The position numbers were made by a program, and so were the translations under genes. 64,000 bases of DNA. Source: a bacterium. GTDB taxonomy: Bacteria > Hydrothermota > UBA3073 > JACQXS01 > JAQTXJ01. The stretch is from contig JAQUPX010000007.1 of assembly GCA_028716385.1 (NCBI GenBank), forward strand, positions 81,017 to 145,016, in the 5' to 3' direction. The notes below the pieces were generated by a model. That model made no database searches, was not told where the DNA came from, and was given only the letters and a program-made list of their open reading frames with translations. Positions within the stretch are counted from its first letter, which is position 1. Every line of letters begins with the position of its first letter. Shown here one piece after another: positions 54,182 through 63,081 of the stretch.

Positions 54182-55114
54182 ATGGCTATCATCGAAGTAA
54201 AAAATCTTACAAAAAGCTACGGCTCTTTCAAGGCAGTAGATAACATAAGCTTTGAAGTAGGAAGCGGCGAAATTGTCGGTTTTCTCGGACCTAACGGCGC
54301 AGGCAAAACTACTACCTTACGAATCATAACGGGATATTTTCCTCCCACCGTCGGAACCTGCAAGATTATGGGCTTTGACATAGAAAAAGACCCCATACCC
54401 GCAAAAACAAAAACAGGATACATACCGGAAAATAATCCCCTGTACAGCGAAATGAAAATAATGGAGTATCTCGCATTCATCGGTCAATTAAGAAAAGTAG
54501 AAAAACTTAACGACAGAATAAAAGAAGTCGTTGCTATATGCGGACTTAAAAGCGTTATCTCAAAAGCTATAGGCGAATTATCAAAAGGCTACAAACAAAG
54601 AGTAGGGCTTGCTCAAGCTATCATCCATAACCCGGAAATCCTGATTATGGACGAACCTACCGAAGGGCTAGACCCAAATCAAATAGTAGAAGTAAGGGAA
54701 CTTATAAAAACACTCGGCGAGAAAAAAACAGTAATAATATCAACTCATAGATTGTCCGAAGTTGAAGCTACCTGTAAAAGAGTTGTAATTATAAATCGCG
54801 GTAAAATCATAGCCGATGCTCCAAAAGATGAAATGCACAAACTCGCAGCCGGCAAAACAATTGTCGAACTGGAACTTAAAGCTCCAAAAGACAAAGCAAT
54901 GGCTGCCATCAAAGCAATGGCAGGGGTTAAAGACGTAAAAGTTACTGCTAGTCAGAACGAAACAACTCAATACGAAATAGAAACCGACCCGACTATAGAT
55001 ATGAAAGAAACAATCTTCAAAACTTGCGTATCTAATAACTGGGTAATTGTAGGATTACAACAAAAAACGGCTTCTCTTGAAGATATATTCAGAGAACTAA
55101 CCAAAGAGAACTAA
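54182..55114 (+). CDS. gldA: ABC transporter ATPase, GldA-like
   Basis: 310 residues. Walker A GPNGAGKTT, signature LSKGYKQRVGLAQAI, Walker B ILIMDEPTEGLDPNQ, H-loop ISTHR; the C-terminal 90 residues form the accessory domain typical of ABC-2 exporters (VVGLQQKTASLEDIFRELT). It precedes a fused GldF-GldG permease by six bases. In Bacteroidota gldA, gldF and gldG are needed for gliding; in other phyla the same set serves unknown export. Symbol by context. Confidence 0.82.
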   Translation: MAIIEVKNLTKSYGSFKAVDNISFEVGSGEIVGFLGPNGAGKTTTLRIITGYFPPTVGTCKIMGFDIEKDPIPAKTKTGYIPENNPLYSEMKIMEYLAFIGQLRKVEKLNDRIKEVVAICGLKSVISKAIGELSKGYKQRVGLAQAIIHNPEILIMDEPTEGLDPNQIVEVRELIKTLGEKKTVIISTHRLSEVEATCKRVVIINRGKIIADAPKDEMHKLAAGKTIVELELKAPKDKAMAAIKAMAGVKDVKVTASQNETTQYEIETDPTIDMKETIFKTCVSNNWVIVGLQQKTASLEDIFRELTKEN

Positions 55115-55120
55115 ATAACA

Positions 55121-57271
55121 ATGAGAGACGTAAAAACTATATTCTGGAAAGAATTCAGGGGATACTTTAATTCGCCTGTTGCGTATATCGTAATCATAGC
55201 ATGGCTTATTTTATCAAGCTGGTTTTTTGCTTCAGGTTTGTTCGTTTCAAACCAGGCGCAAATAACCGGTTTCTTTGATCTCGCTCCTTTGTTCTTCTTA
55301 TTCATAATCCCGGCTATCTGTATGCAACTACTCGCAGAAGAAGAAAAACTCGGGACAGTCGAACTTCTTACAACTATGCCTTTGCAGGATTGGACTATTA
55401 TCACGGGAAAATACCTCGCCGCTTTTGCGGTAATAAAAATCGGAATCTTGTGCACTCTCATATATCCGATTTCAATAGCTTTTTTAGGGAAACTTGACTG
55501 GGGAGTAGTTATAAGTTCTTACTTTGGATTGCTTTTACTCGGCGCGGGGTTCTGCGCAATAGGAATATTCACTTCATCAGTTACAAAATCTCAGGTAATC
55601 GCTTTTATTCTCAATTTTGTAATTTGTTTTGTATTCTTTATCCTCGGAAAAATATTAGGGACTATGTCTTCAGGAGTCGTTACAATACTACAGTATTTCG
55701 GTATTGATTATCATCTGGAGTCTATGGGTATAGGAGTTATTGATTCAAGAAGCGTAATCTATTTCTTATCAATGATTGCGTTCTTCCTTTGCTTTACTTT
55801 TTATTTCTACAGGAAAGCAAAACACAGGATATTATCGGGAATAAGCGTTACAGTATTGCTGGCTATCATAATCGTAGCAAATATTCTTTCTTATAGAATA
55901 TTCGCAAGACTGGATTTAAGTTCAGGCAAAATATATTCCCTTTCAAAAGCATCCGTACAAATGATAAGGAATCTTGAAGACCCGGTTATAGTCCGCGCAT
56001 ATATGACGGCTAAGTTACCTTATCCTTATAATACACGAAGCAAATATGTAAAAGATTTATTATCCGAATATAAAATAAAATCACGCGGCAAATTAAAATT
56101 CGAACTTATTAACCCGTCCGACCCGGATAAAAAAATAGACCAGGACAAAAAGATAGAAGCGCAGAGAGCAGGTATTGCTCCTTTGCAGTTCCAGGATAGG
56201 CAAGAAGCAGGAGCGCTTGCAATTAAAGAAGGATATATGGGACTCCTCTTCCTGTATGGCGATAAAAAAGAGGTTATCCCTGTCATAGATAACTTTACTT
56301 CTCTGGAATACGACATCACAAGTAGGATTAAAAAACTAACGGAAACATCTCAAAAATCTATCGGGTTTACTAAAGGACATAATGAAGTTCAACTTGACGA
56401 AAGGCTAAAACAGGAAATCCAAAAAAGATATATGGTCAGTGATGTTAATATAGATTCCAACGATGTGCCTTCGAATTTATCGGCTCTTATGGTTCTCGGA
56501 CCAAAAGGAGAATACAATGATACGGCACTTCTGAGAGTAAAGAACTTCCTTGATGCCGGAAAATCCTGCGGATTCTTCCTTGATATGATGAACGTAAACA
56601 CCGAGTATTTCTTTGCTTTCCCGTCAAAGACAGGATTTGATAAGCTTCTATCCGGTTATAATATTACTTTGAAGAATGGCCTTGTGCTTGATTATCAAAA
56701 CCAAATAATAGGAATTACTTCTCAAAGAGGCAATTTCAGAATGCAAAATCTTGTTCCTTACCCGTTCTTCCCGAAAGCAACAGACCTTAACAAATCAAGT
56801 TCAATAGTGAGAGAGCTTGAAGCGGTTGTCCTGCCTTTTGTCGGAGCAATAAACGGCGGTACTCCGTTAATCAAATCTTCTCCAAAAAGCTGGCTAAAAC
56901 AGGATGTAAAAACAATCAATCCTATGGAACAACAATTCCCGACACCTACGGAAGAAAAAGGCCCATTCAACCTTGCAGTAATAAACGAAAAACCAAGATT
57001 TATAGTAACGGGGTCATCAAAGTTTGCCGAAGCTAATTATTTGAGCACCGGAAATGTAGCATTTTTATTAAATACGATTGACTGGCTTGTAGCCGATGAA
57101 GACCTTATTACGATAAGGTCAAAAGGGATAGCCGAACGACCGTTAAAAAATACCAACACGGCAACTAAGATGGCTATTAAATGGATAGACACTTTATTAC
57201 CTTCTTTAATTTTGATAATTATAGGTTTTGTCAGACTGCGTAAAAGGAACAATAGAATATACGAAATATGA
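55121..57271 (+). CDS. Fused GldF-GldG-like ABC-2 permease and auxiliary protein
   Basis: 716 residues. The first 235 form an ABC-2 permease of six TM helices (MRDVKTIFWKEFRGYFNSPVAY, EEEKLGTVELLTTMPLQDW). From about 240 there is another TM helix and a GldG-type extracytoplasmic domain (LDLSSGKIYSLSKASVQMIRNL, SLEYDITSRIKKLTE, FTKGHNE), then a final TM (LLPSLILIIIGFVRLRKRNNR). GldF and GldG are separate in Flavobacterium; fusion ties permease to periplasmic part. With the upstream ATPase it forms a transporter whose cargo is unknown. Its TGA stop overlaps the original rpmG start (ATGA). Confidence 0.85.
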   Translation: MRDVKTIFWKEFRGYFNSPVAYIVIIAWLILSSWFFASGLFVSNQAQITGFFDLAPLFFLFIIPAICMQLLAEEEKLGTVELLTTMPLQDWTIITGKYLAAFAVIKIGILCTLIYPISIAFLGKLDWGVVISSYFGLLLLGAGFCAIGIFTSSVTKSQVIAFILNFVICFVFFILGKILGTMSSGVVTILQYFGIDYHLESMGIGVIDSRSVIYFLSMIAFFLCFTFYFYRKAKHRILSGISVTVLLAIIIVANILSYRIFARLDLSSGKIYSLSKASVQMIRNLEDPVIVRAYMTAKLPYPYNTRSKYVKDLLSEYKIKSRGKLKFELINPSDPDKKIDQDKKIEAQRAGIAPLQFQDRQEAGALAIKEGYMGLLFLYGDKKEVIPVIDNFTSLEYDITSRIKKLTETSQKSIGFTKGHNEVQLDERLKQEIQKRYMVSDVNIDSNDVPSNLSALMVLGPKGEYNDTALLRVKNFLDAGKSCGFFLDMMNVNTEYFFAFPSKTGFDKLLSGYNITLKNGLVLDYQNQIIGITSQRGNFRMQNLVPYPFFPKATDLNKSSSIVRELEAVVLPFVGAINGGTPLIKSSPKSWLKQDVKTINPMEQQFPTPTEEKGPFNLAVINEKPRFIVTGSSKFAEANYLSTGNVAFLLNTIDWLVADEDLITIRSKGIAERPLKNTNTATKMAIKWIDTLLPSLILIIIGFVRLRKRNNRIYEI

Positions 57272-57452
57272 GAATAATCTTATCTTTGGAATGTGAAGAG
57301 TGTAAACGTAGAAATTATAGCAGACTCTTGTCAGCTTGCTGACTTAGAGGTCGCTATCCAGAGCGAAGCGTGGGATACTGCCAGATAGCTTAGGAGAGAA
57401 ATATGAGAATAATCTTATCTTTGGAATGTGAAGAGTGTAAACGTAGAAATTA
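57263..57452. repeat. 55-bp direct repeat flanking an 80-bp palindrome-rich insert
   Basis: 57263-57317 and 57398-57452 are identical. The insert (57318-57397) holds GTCAGCttGCTGAC and GCTATC..GATAGC arms with a gagcgaagcg core, as in the REP-type repeats elsewhere. It ends in AGGAGAG, which now serves as SD for rpmG. Confidence 0.92.
57268..57342 (+). pseudogene. Truncated 5' copy of rpmG
   Basis: The ATG overlaps the GldG stop. It encodes the first 16 residues of L33 ([16 protein letters not shown] then Y), then runs into the insert, adds SRLLSAC and stops. This was probably the original rpmG start, coupled to the upstream gene. Confidence 0.85.
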
Positions 57453-57555
57453 CACCACTACAAAAAACAAGCAGAAACACCCGGATAAACTTCTATTCAA
57501 AAAATTCTGCCCCTGGTGCAACAAACACACTAATCACAAAGAAACAAAAGCATAA
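57403..57555 (+). CDS. rpmG: 50S ribosomal protein L33
   Basis: 50 residues with the zinc-ribbon form of L33: CEEC (residues 9-12) and CPWC (36-39), plus [10 protein letters not shown] and [19 protein letters not shown] lies six bases before the ATG, provided by the end of the inserted repeat. L33 sits near the ribosomal E site. The usual secE-nusG partners are absent; here it lies between gldFG and mfd. It is short and was intact after the duplication event at 57263-57452. Confidence 0.95.
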   Translation: MRIILSLECEECKRRNYTTTKNKQKHPDKLLFKKFCPWCNKHTNHKETKA

Positions 57556-57698
57556 AGTCTTCGACGGACTTGTTGCAATTGTAGCCTTCATCGGAAATAT
57601 TTTTTAATCCATACAGGGTTGAAGAATACATATATTTTATTTTCTTGATATCAAAATTATATTGTTTGTAAGCTGTCCTTTGTAAGTTGTTTTTTACT

Positions 57699-60600
57699 AT
57701 GTCTGCGCTTACCGATATTACCGATATAGTCCTTAAATCCCCTGCATTTATACACGCCGCTACTCAACCCGCCGTTTCCGGACTGCAGGGTGGACTAAAA
57801 TCGCTTTTCATTTCTTACTTAGCCTCCAAAAACCACGCCGTCGCCGTTATTACCCATTCACCCGATGAACTAACCGAAGACATTTCCTGCTGGTGCAAAA
57901 ATAACCCGAAATTTAATGCCCTGAAAATATATAACCTGTCGGACGAATTTGCATTACAATCAGCTATACCTGCTTTGCTTGACACTCCTCCTATGTCCAT
58001 CTTCGTTACTGCGCCACGCAACGATTTGCCGTCACCGGATACTCTCAGACAATCACTTATAAACTGCCGCCTCGATAAATTCCCGGATATCAACGGAAAA
58101 TCTCTCAGTATGATGGAATTCTCAAATAAGTTAGCAGAGTTCGGGTTTACTTTCGTAGATACCGTAAACAATCCTACGGAATTCGTTAAAAGAGGCGGGA
58201 TTATTGACTTATGGCCAAGCGGGACAATTTATCCCGTGAGACTTGAATTCACAGGCGACGCCGTAACGAGCATCCGTGAATTTGACCCGCTCAGACAGGT
58301 CTCTATATCCAAACTGCAAAAACTTATTATCTCCCCACTAAATATTTCAGACGGGAATAATGAACGCCCGAAAACAGATGAAAGGGCAAACAGCACGCCC
58401 CTACAAAAGGAATGTGCCACGAAAACGACAACCCCGTCCGGGAATATTATGCAGTATTTCTCAAATCCGGATGTCCTTGTTGTTTTTGACGGGATTTCCG
58501 ACAACAAAGAACCTGTCCCAAATAAAACCGTCTATATAGGAGACGGCGTTTCCGTTGGAAGCCTGTCAACTTATAACGGCAACTTTGACATATTTAAGGA
58601 TACGCTTGAATCCCTGAAAAAATACACCAAATTTGTCCTGTGTGAAACCGAATCCGAAACCAAACACATAGCTTCGCTCTTCCCTGAACTTGAAGTCAGA
58701 ATTTCAAACCTTCCCAACGGCTTTATTCTTCCGGATGTAAAACTTGCGGTGTTCACTTATATGGACATTTTCGGAAGGAAACGAAAAAAACGGGAATACC
58801 ATCCTTTCAAAAATAAAGGCATTGCCATACAGGATTTGGAATCCCTGCACAAGGGAGATTTTATCGTTCATATAAACTACGGAATCGGCATATACCAGGG
58901 GATTACAAAACTTAAATTCGATACGATAGAAACCGACTGCCTTTTCATAACTTACAAAAACGGCGACCTGTACGTTCCTATAGACAAATTTAACTGCATT
59001 GAACGCTGGGTAGGCGATACTGCCGCTTCTCCCGACCTTACCGATTTAGGTTCAAAAAGTTGGGAGCAACGCAAAAACCGCGCTAAAAAAGCAATCCACG
59101 AACTGACAACCGAACTCATAGCATTATACGCAGAAAGAAAAATTTCAAAAGGACATAATTTCGCCCCGGATAACCTCTGGCAAAGTGAACTTGAATCAGG
59201 CTTCCCTTATGAAGAAACACCTGACCAGTTGAAAGCAATCGTCTCAATCAAAAAGGATATGGAATCCGATTTAACAATGGACAGGCTTGTATGCGGGGAA
59301 GTCGGCTACGGTAAAACCGAACTTGCGCTTCGCGCAGCTTTCAAAGCAGTTATGGATAACAAACAGGTTGCAATACTTTGCCCGACAACCATACTTGTGG
59401 AACAGCACTATCGAACGTTCAAAACAAGAATGTCCCCGTTTCCCGTAAACATTGCCCAGATTTCCCGTTTCCAAACTACAAAACAACAGGAAAAAGCTAT
59501 TGCAGACATACATTCGGGTAACGTTGACATTCTCATAGGAACTCATAAATTACTCGGAAAAACTATACAGTTCAAGGATTTAGGATTGTTAATCATAGAC
59601 GAGGAACACAGGTTCGGAGTCTCACAAAAAGAGAAATTAAAAAAACTAAAAAAGAACGTTGATATTCTTTCTTTGACCGCTACGCCTATCCCCCGCACTC
59701 TGTATATGGCTCTGACGAATATAAAAAACTTATCCCGTCTTGAAACCGCTCCTGCCGGGAGACAGCCTATCATAACGCGAGTCGCTTCGTTTGACAGAAC
59801 GCTTATCCAGAACGCCATAGAATCCGAAATTTCACGCGGAGGTCAGGTTTATTTTGTGCATAACCGCATAAGTTCTATATACGCCATTGCCAACTTCATA
59901 CAAAAACTATCTCCCGATTTCAAAATCGGTATCGCTCACTCCGAAATACCGGCAAAAGAACTGGAACTTATTATGTTAAGATTTTTTGAAAAAGACATTA
60001 ACGTGCTTGTTTCCACTGCAATAATCGGTTCCGGTATTGACATACCGTCCACAAATACAATAATAATAAACAGGGCGGACAGGTTCGGGTTGGCAGATTT
60101 GCACCAGCTGAGAGGAAGGGTTGGTCGTTCACAGGAACACGCATACTGCTGGTTACTCGTTCCCGAAAATGTTACCCCCGACGCAAAAAGAAGACTGCAG
60201 GCTATTTCGACTTATTCGGAACTTGGAGCCGGGTTTAAACTCGCTCTGCAAGACCTTGAATTCAGGGGAGCCGGGAACTTACTCGGCGGGGAACAGCACG
60301 GGCACATTTTTTCTATCGGATACAAATTGTATGAGAAATTACTTGAAGAAGAAATAAATAACATCCATTCCAAAACTCAACCCGATAAAGCAATGCCTTT
60401 AAGGAAATTAGAGCCGGAAATCCGTATGAACGTGAACTGTTTTATACCCGAAGATTATGCGCCGTACAACCAGAAGTTTTTGCTCTATAAAAAAATCGCA
60501 AATATAACTTCGTTTGAAGAAATCACTGATTTCAAAAACGAACTGGTTGACAGGTTCGGGCCTATTCCCGCAGAAGTAAAGAATTTATTAGAGTGCACCC

Positions 60601-60833
60601 ACATAAAACTTCTTGCTATAGAAAAGGGAATTTCCAACATAACAAGCAAGAGGGCAGCTCAACAAAAGACGGACAAAAAAGATATAACATTAAGGTTTTT
60701 AACTCCGCCGTCTCAAAAATTTCTCTCCAATATTCTTGTTAAGGAAGTTAAATCCATAGATAATACTATGGAGGTTTTGCTTGGCGGAGTAAAAGATTTA
60801 CGGCAGTTAATAACGTTGCTCTCTTCTAACTGA
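57699..60833 (+). CDS. mfd: Transcription-repair coupling factor
   Basis: 1044 residues from the ATG at 57699 (the TTG at 57687 is less likely), near the usual 1150. UvrB-like module in the first 330; RNA-polymerase-interaction (CarD-like) domain near 385-450 (GDFIVHINYGIGIYQGI); helicase motifs GEVGYGKTELAL (Walker A), LIIDEEHRFG (DEEx), LTATPIPRTLYM, then the C-terminal helicase half and the TRCF domain (VNCFIPEDYAP). Mfd removes stalled polymerase and recruits UvrA. At residues about 219-240, in a linker, a stretch ERPKTDERANSTPLQK is encoded by a REP-like repeat. No SD. Confidence 0.95.
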   Translation: MSALTDITDIVLKSPAFIHAATQPAVSGLQGGLKSLFISYLASKNHAVAVITHSPDELTEDISCWCKNNPKFNALKIYNLSDEFALQSAIPALLDTPPMSIFVTAPRNDLPSPDTLRQSLINCRLDKFPDINGKSLSMMEFSNKLAEFGFTFVDTVNNPTEFVKRGGIIDLWPSGTIYPVRLEFTGDAVTSIREFDPLRQVSISKLQKLIISPLNISDGNNERPKTDERANSTPLQKECATKTTTPSGNIMQYFSNPDVLVVFDGISDNKEPVPNKTVYIGDGVSVGSLSTYNGNFDIFKDTLESLKKYTKFVLCETESETKHIASLFPELEVRISNLPNGFILPDVKLAVFTYMDIFGRKRKKREYHPFKNKGIAIQDLESLHKGDFIVHINYGIGIYQGITKLKFDTIETDCLFITYKNGDLYVPIDKFNCIERWVGDTAASPDLTDLGSKSWEQRKNRAKKAIHELTTELIALYAERKISKGHNFAPDNLWQSELESGFPYEETPDQLKAIVSIKKDMESDLTMDRLVCGEVGYGKTELALRAAFKAVMDNKQVAILCPTTILVEQHYRTFKTRMSPFPVNIAQISRFQTTKQQEKAIADIHSGNVDILIGTHKLLGKTIQFKDLGLLIIDEEHRFGVSQKEKLKKLKKNVDILSLTATPIPRTLYMALTNIKNLSRLETAPAGRQPIITRVASFDRTLIQNAIESEISRGGQVYFVHNRISSIYAIANFIQKLSPDFKIGIAHSEIPAKELELIMLRFFEKDINVLVSTAIIGSGIDIPSTNTIIINRADRFGLADLHQLRGRVGRSQEHAYCWLLVPENVTPDAKRRLQAISTYSELGAGFKLALQDLEFRGAGNLLGGEQHGHIFSIGYKLYEKLLEEEINNIHSKTQPDKAMPLRKLEPEIRMNVNCFIPEDYAPYNQKFLLYKKIANITSFEEITDFKNELVDRFGPIPAEVKNLLECTHIKLLAIEKGISNITSKRAAQQKTDKKDITLRFLTPPSQKFLSNILVKEVKSIDNTMEVLLGGVKDLRQLITLLSSN
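58384..58404. repeat. REP-like insert in the mfd linker
   Basis: GGGCAAACAGCACGCCCCTA plus C resembles the reverse complement of the hairpin at 38902-38925 (gtaggggcgaac..gttcgcccc). Read in frame as RANSTPL. Confidence 0.6.
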
Positions 60834-61032
60834 AAAGACAACAGAAGGCTCAACCACAGAGGGCACAGAGAACAGAAAAAGTTAAGAGAACAAAAACAAA
60901 TAACAAAACATAGAGACCCCAGAGGAGACAGAGCGCACAGAGAAAAAAAAGAAAACCAAATAAGTTGGCATTATTCGTTCTCTAAATACAAAATTGTTGA
61001 CACCTGTCATATATTATTGTAAAGATTAAGTA
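60834..61032. repeat. CACAGAG repeat gap and candidate promoter
   Basis: aaccacagagggcacagagaac, acatagagaccccagaggag, acagagcgcacagag words. Then TTGACA at 60997-61002, spacer 17, TAAAGA at 61020-61025; the predicted start is at or next to the ATG at 61033. Confidence 0.6.
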
Positions 61033-63081
61033 ATGAAATTTAAGTTTTTGTTCTGCTTGATATTCCTGTGTGGCTGCGCATATTATAATACTTTTTATAA
61101 CGCAAAAGATTGTTACAAGCAGGCAATGGTTTCCACCCCTCCCAATCAAGGATTGCTTGAGAAATCAATTCAGAAATCTGAAAAATTGATTTCTTCTTAT
61201 CCCAATTCCAAATGGGTTCCCGAAGCATTACTTCTTATGGGAAAATGTTTTATGGAAAAAGGAGATTACGACCCGGCTATCCGAAAATTCAAAGAGTTGA
61301 TAGAATATTACCCCAAAAACATCTTAGTAGATGACGGGCGAATTGGATTGGCACGCGCTTATCTCAAAAAAGGTGATTACATTGAAGCTAAAAACGTAAT
61401 TAAAAAAGTAAAAAAAGAAAGAATGGACGAAATAAATATACTGATGGTAGAAACTTATTTCCTGGCTCAGGCTTATGATACCACTATCAAAATCGCAAAA
61501 GCCAATTTACCGAATATCCGCAACTCAACCTTAAAATCCAGAACTTATACGTTAATAGCAAACTCTTACGACTCTCTTGGCAAATACAAATCCGCCATAA
61601 AATATTATGATAAAGCTTTTAAGTTGGAGTCAAAGAATTTACCGGCTGTAATTGCTATCGCTAATGCATCGCTTAAATTAAACGACCCGGAACAGGCGCT
61701 GGACAGACTTACCCACTATAGTGAAGTGATGACGGCAGCCGAACAGGATACGCTTAATCTTATGATAGCTAAAAGCCATCGAGCTAAAAAAGATTTTACT
61801 AAAGCAATAGAAATTCTGGATAAAATAAAAACGTCCCCACAGGCAACTTATGATATGGGAATCATATACGAGGAAGACCTGCAGAACCTGGAAAAAGCAA
61901 AAGAATATTACGAACAGACAAGAAATTCCGGAACTAGCGAAATATCCAATGACGCACTCGTTAGGGGTGTCCGTATAGACAAACTGATAGAATACAAAAA
62001 ACTTATCGCTAAAAAATCTGCTAAAGCCGACAGCCTATCCAAACAAAAAGCGGATACACTGAAAAAAGAAACGCCTAAAGATAGTTTATCCCAACAAAGT
62101 TCTGATACTTTAAAAACCGGCACTGCTAAAGATACACTATTACAAAAAATAAGCCCGAAAAAAAATAGTCTGATAATAAACGATAACCCGCCTCACGCAG
62201 GATCGCCAAGACACAAAAGTCTCCCAAAAGACAGTTTATCGAAACCAAACAGAGACACACTAAAAACAGAAACGCCTAAAGATAGTTTATCTAAGCAGAG
62301 TATGGATACCTTGAAAATAACAACACCCAAAGACAGCGTATCTAAACCAAATCCGAATGTCCCAAAAACAACAAAGAAAGACAGCGTGAAACTTAAAACA
62401 ACAAAGAAAGATAGTTTGCCAAAACAAAGCACGGATACTCTGAAAACAACAACATCTAAAGACACATTATCTAAAGAGAGTACGGATACCTTGAAAATAG
62501 CAACCCCCAAAGACAGCGTATCTAAACAAAATCCGAACCTCCCAAAAACAACAAAGAAAGAAAGTTTGCCAATGCAACACCCCGGTGACAGAAGAACAAT
62601 GTTAGACGAGGATTTTCTTAGACGCGGTCCGCAAAAAGACAGCTTAAATATGGATATTCCCGGAATTAGAGATAATGCCTTAAGACGAACCACGGATGGC
62701 GAAGGAAGAGAAGTCACTAAAGATACTTTGTTAAATGCAAAGACCACTCCGGATAGTTCCAAAGATACCCTTAAACCTGAAGATTTAGGGAAAGCGCAAT
62801 TCCTGCTCGCAGAACTGTTCCTTTTTGAATTCAAAAAAATAGATGATGCTATTCTGGAATACGGAAAAGTAATTACCGATTATCCCGAAAGTGAATACGC
62901 GCCTAAAGCCGCTTACTCCATAGGCTGGGTACTGGAAAGCGCAAAGAAAGACACAACAAAAGCAATCTCCGCTTATGAAAAGGTAGGGAAAAATTTCAAA
63001 AATAATAAATATTCTCCTAAATATATTGAATTAGCTAAAAAAGCAATTTCTAGATTAAAAAATGAAAATCCTAAAGAATGA
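61033..63081 (+). CDS. TPR lipoprotein with a Lys-Asp-Ser repeat region
   Basis: 682 residues. Lipobox LCGC with Cys15 predicts a lipid anchor. Residues about 35-310 hold some seven TPR units (YPNSKWVPEALLLMGKCFMEKGDYDPAIRKF and similar, cited in part), as in BamD/YbgF-type proteins. Residues about 335-520 are low-complexity and hydrophilic, with repeats of KDSLSKQSTDTLKTxTP, about 8 copies of varied length; a piece NPPHAGSPRHKS may come from a CACAAAG-type repeat. A last TPR-like region (575-680: EYGKVITDYPESEYAPKAAYSIG) closes it. Function unknown, perhaps an envelope scaffold. It overlaps pyrK by 20 bases. No SD; likely leaderless. Confidence 0.8.
   Translation: MKFKFLFCLIFLCGCAYYNTFYNAKDCYKQAMVSTPPNQGLLEKSIQKSEKLISSYPNSKWVPEALLLMGKCFMEKGDYDPAIRKFKELIEYYPKNILVDDGRIGLARAYLKKGDYIEAKNVIKKVKKERMDEINILMVETYFLAQAYDTTIKIAKANLPNIRNSTLKSRTYTLIANSYDSLGKYKSAIKYYDKAFKLESKNLPAVIAIANASLKLNDPEQALDRLTHYSEVMTAAEQDTLNLMIAKSHRAKKDFTKAIEILDKIKTSPQATYDMGIIYEEDLQNLEKAKEYYEQTRNSGTSEISNDALVRGVRIDKLIEYKKLIAKKSAKADSLSKQKADTLKKETPKDSLSQQSSDTLKTGTAKDTLLQKISPKKNSLIINDNPPHAGSPRHKSLPKDSLSKPNRDTLKTETPKDSLSKQSMDTLKITTPKDSVSKPNPNVPKTTKKDSVKLKTTKKDSLPKQSTDTLKTTTSKDTLSKESTDTLKIATPKDSVSKQNPNLPKTTKKESLPMQHPGDRRTMLDEDFLRRGPQKDSLNMDIPGIRDNALRRTTDGEGREVTKDTLLNAKTTPDSSKDTLKPEDLGKAQFLLAELFLFEFKKIDDAILEYGKVITDYPESEYAPKAAYSIGWVLESAKKDTTKAISAYEKVGKNFKNNKYSPKYIELAKKAISRLKNENPKE
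62030..62570 (+). repeat. Coding minisatellite of the TPR lipoprotein
   Basis: Irregular repeats of about 50-60 bases encoding K-D-S-L-S-K-Q/P-S/N-x-D-T-L-K-T/I; lengths differ, so it is likely a source of length variation. Confidence 0.75.

Noticed and set aside
8334..61032. Degenerate repeats as tRNA remnants or rRNA fragments
   Set aside because: No acceptor, T-arm or rRNA-like conserved blocks were found in any of these gaps.
62030..62570. Repeats that might suggest a CRISPR array
   Set aside because: They are coding, of irregular length, and have no unique spacers of constant size. No cas gene is present.
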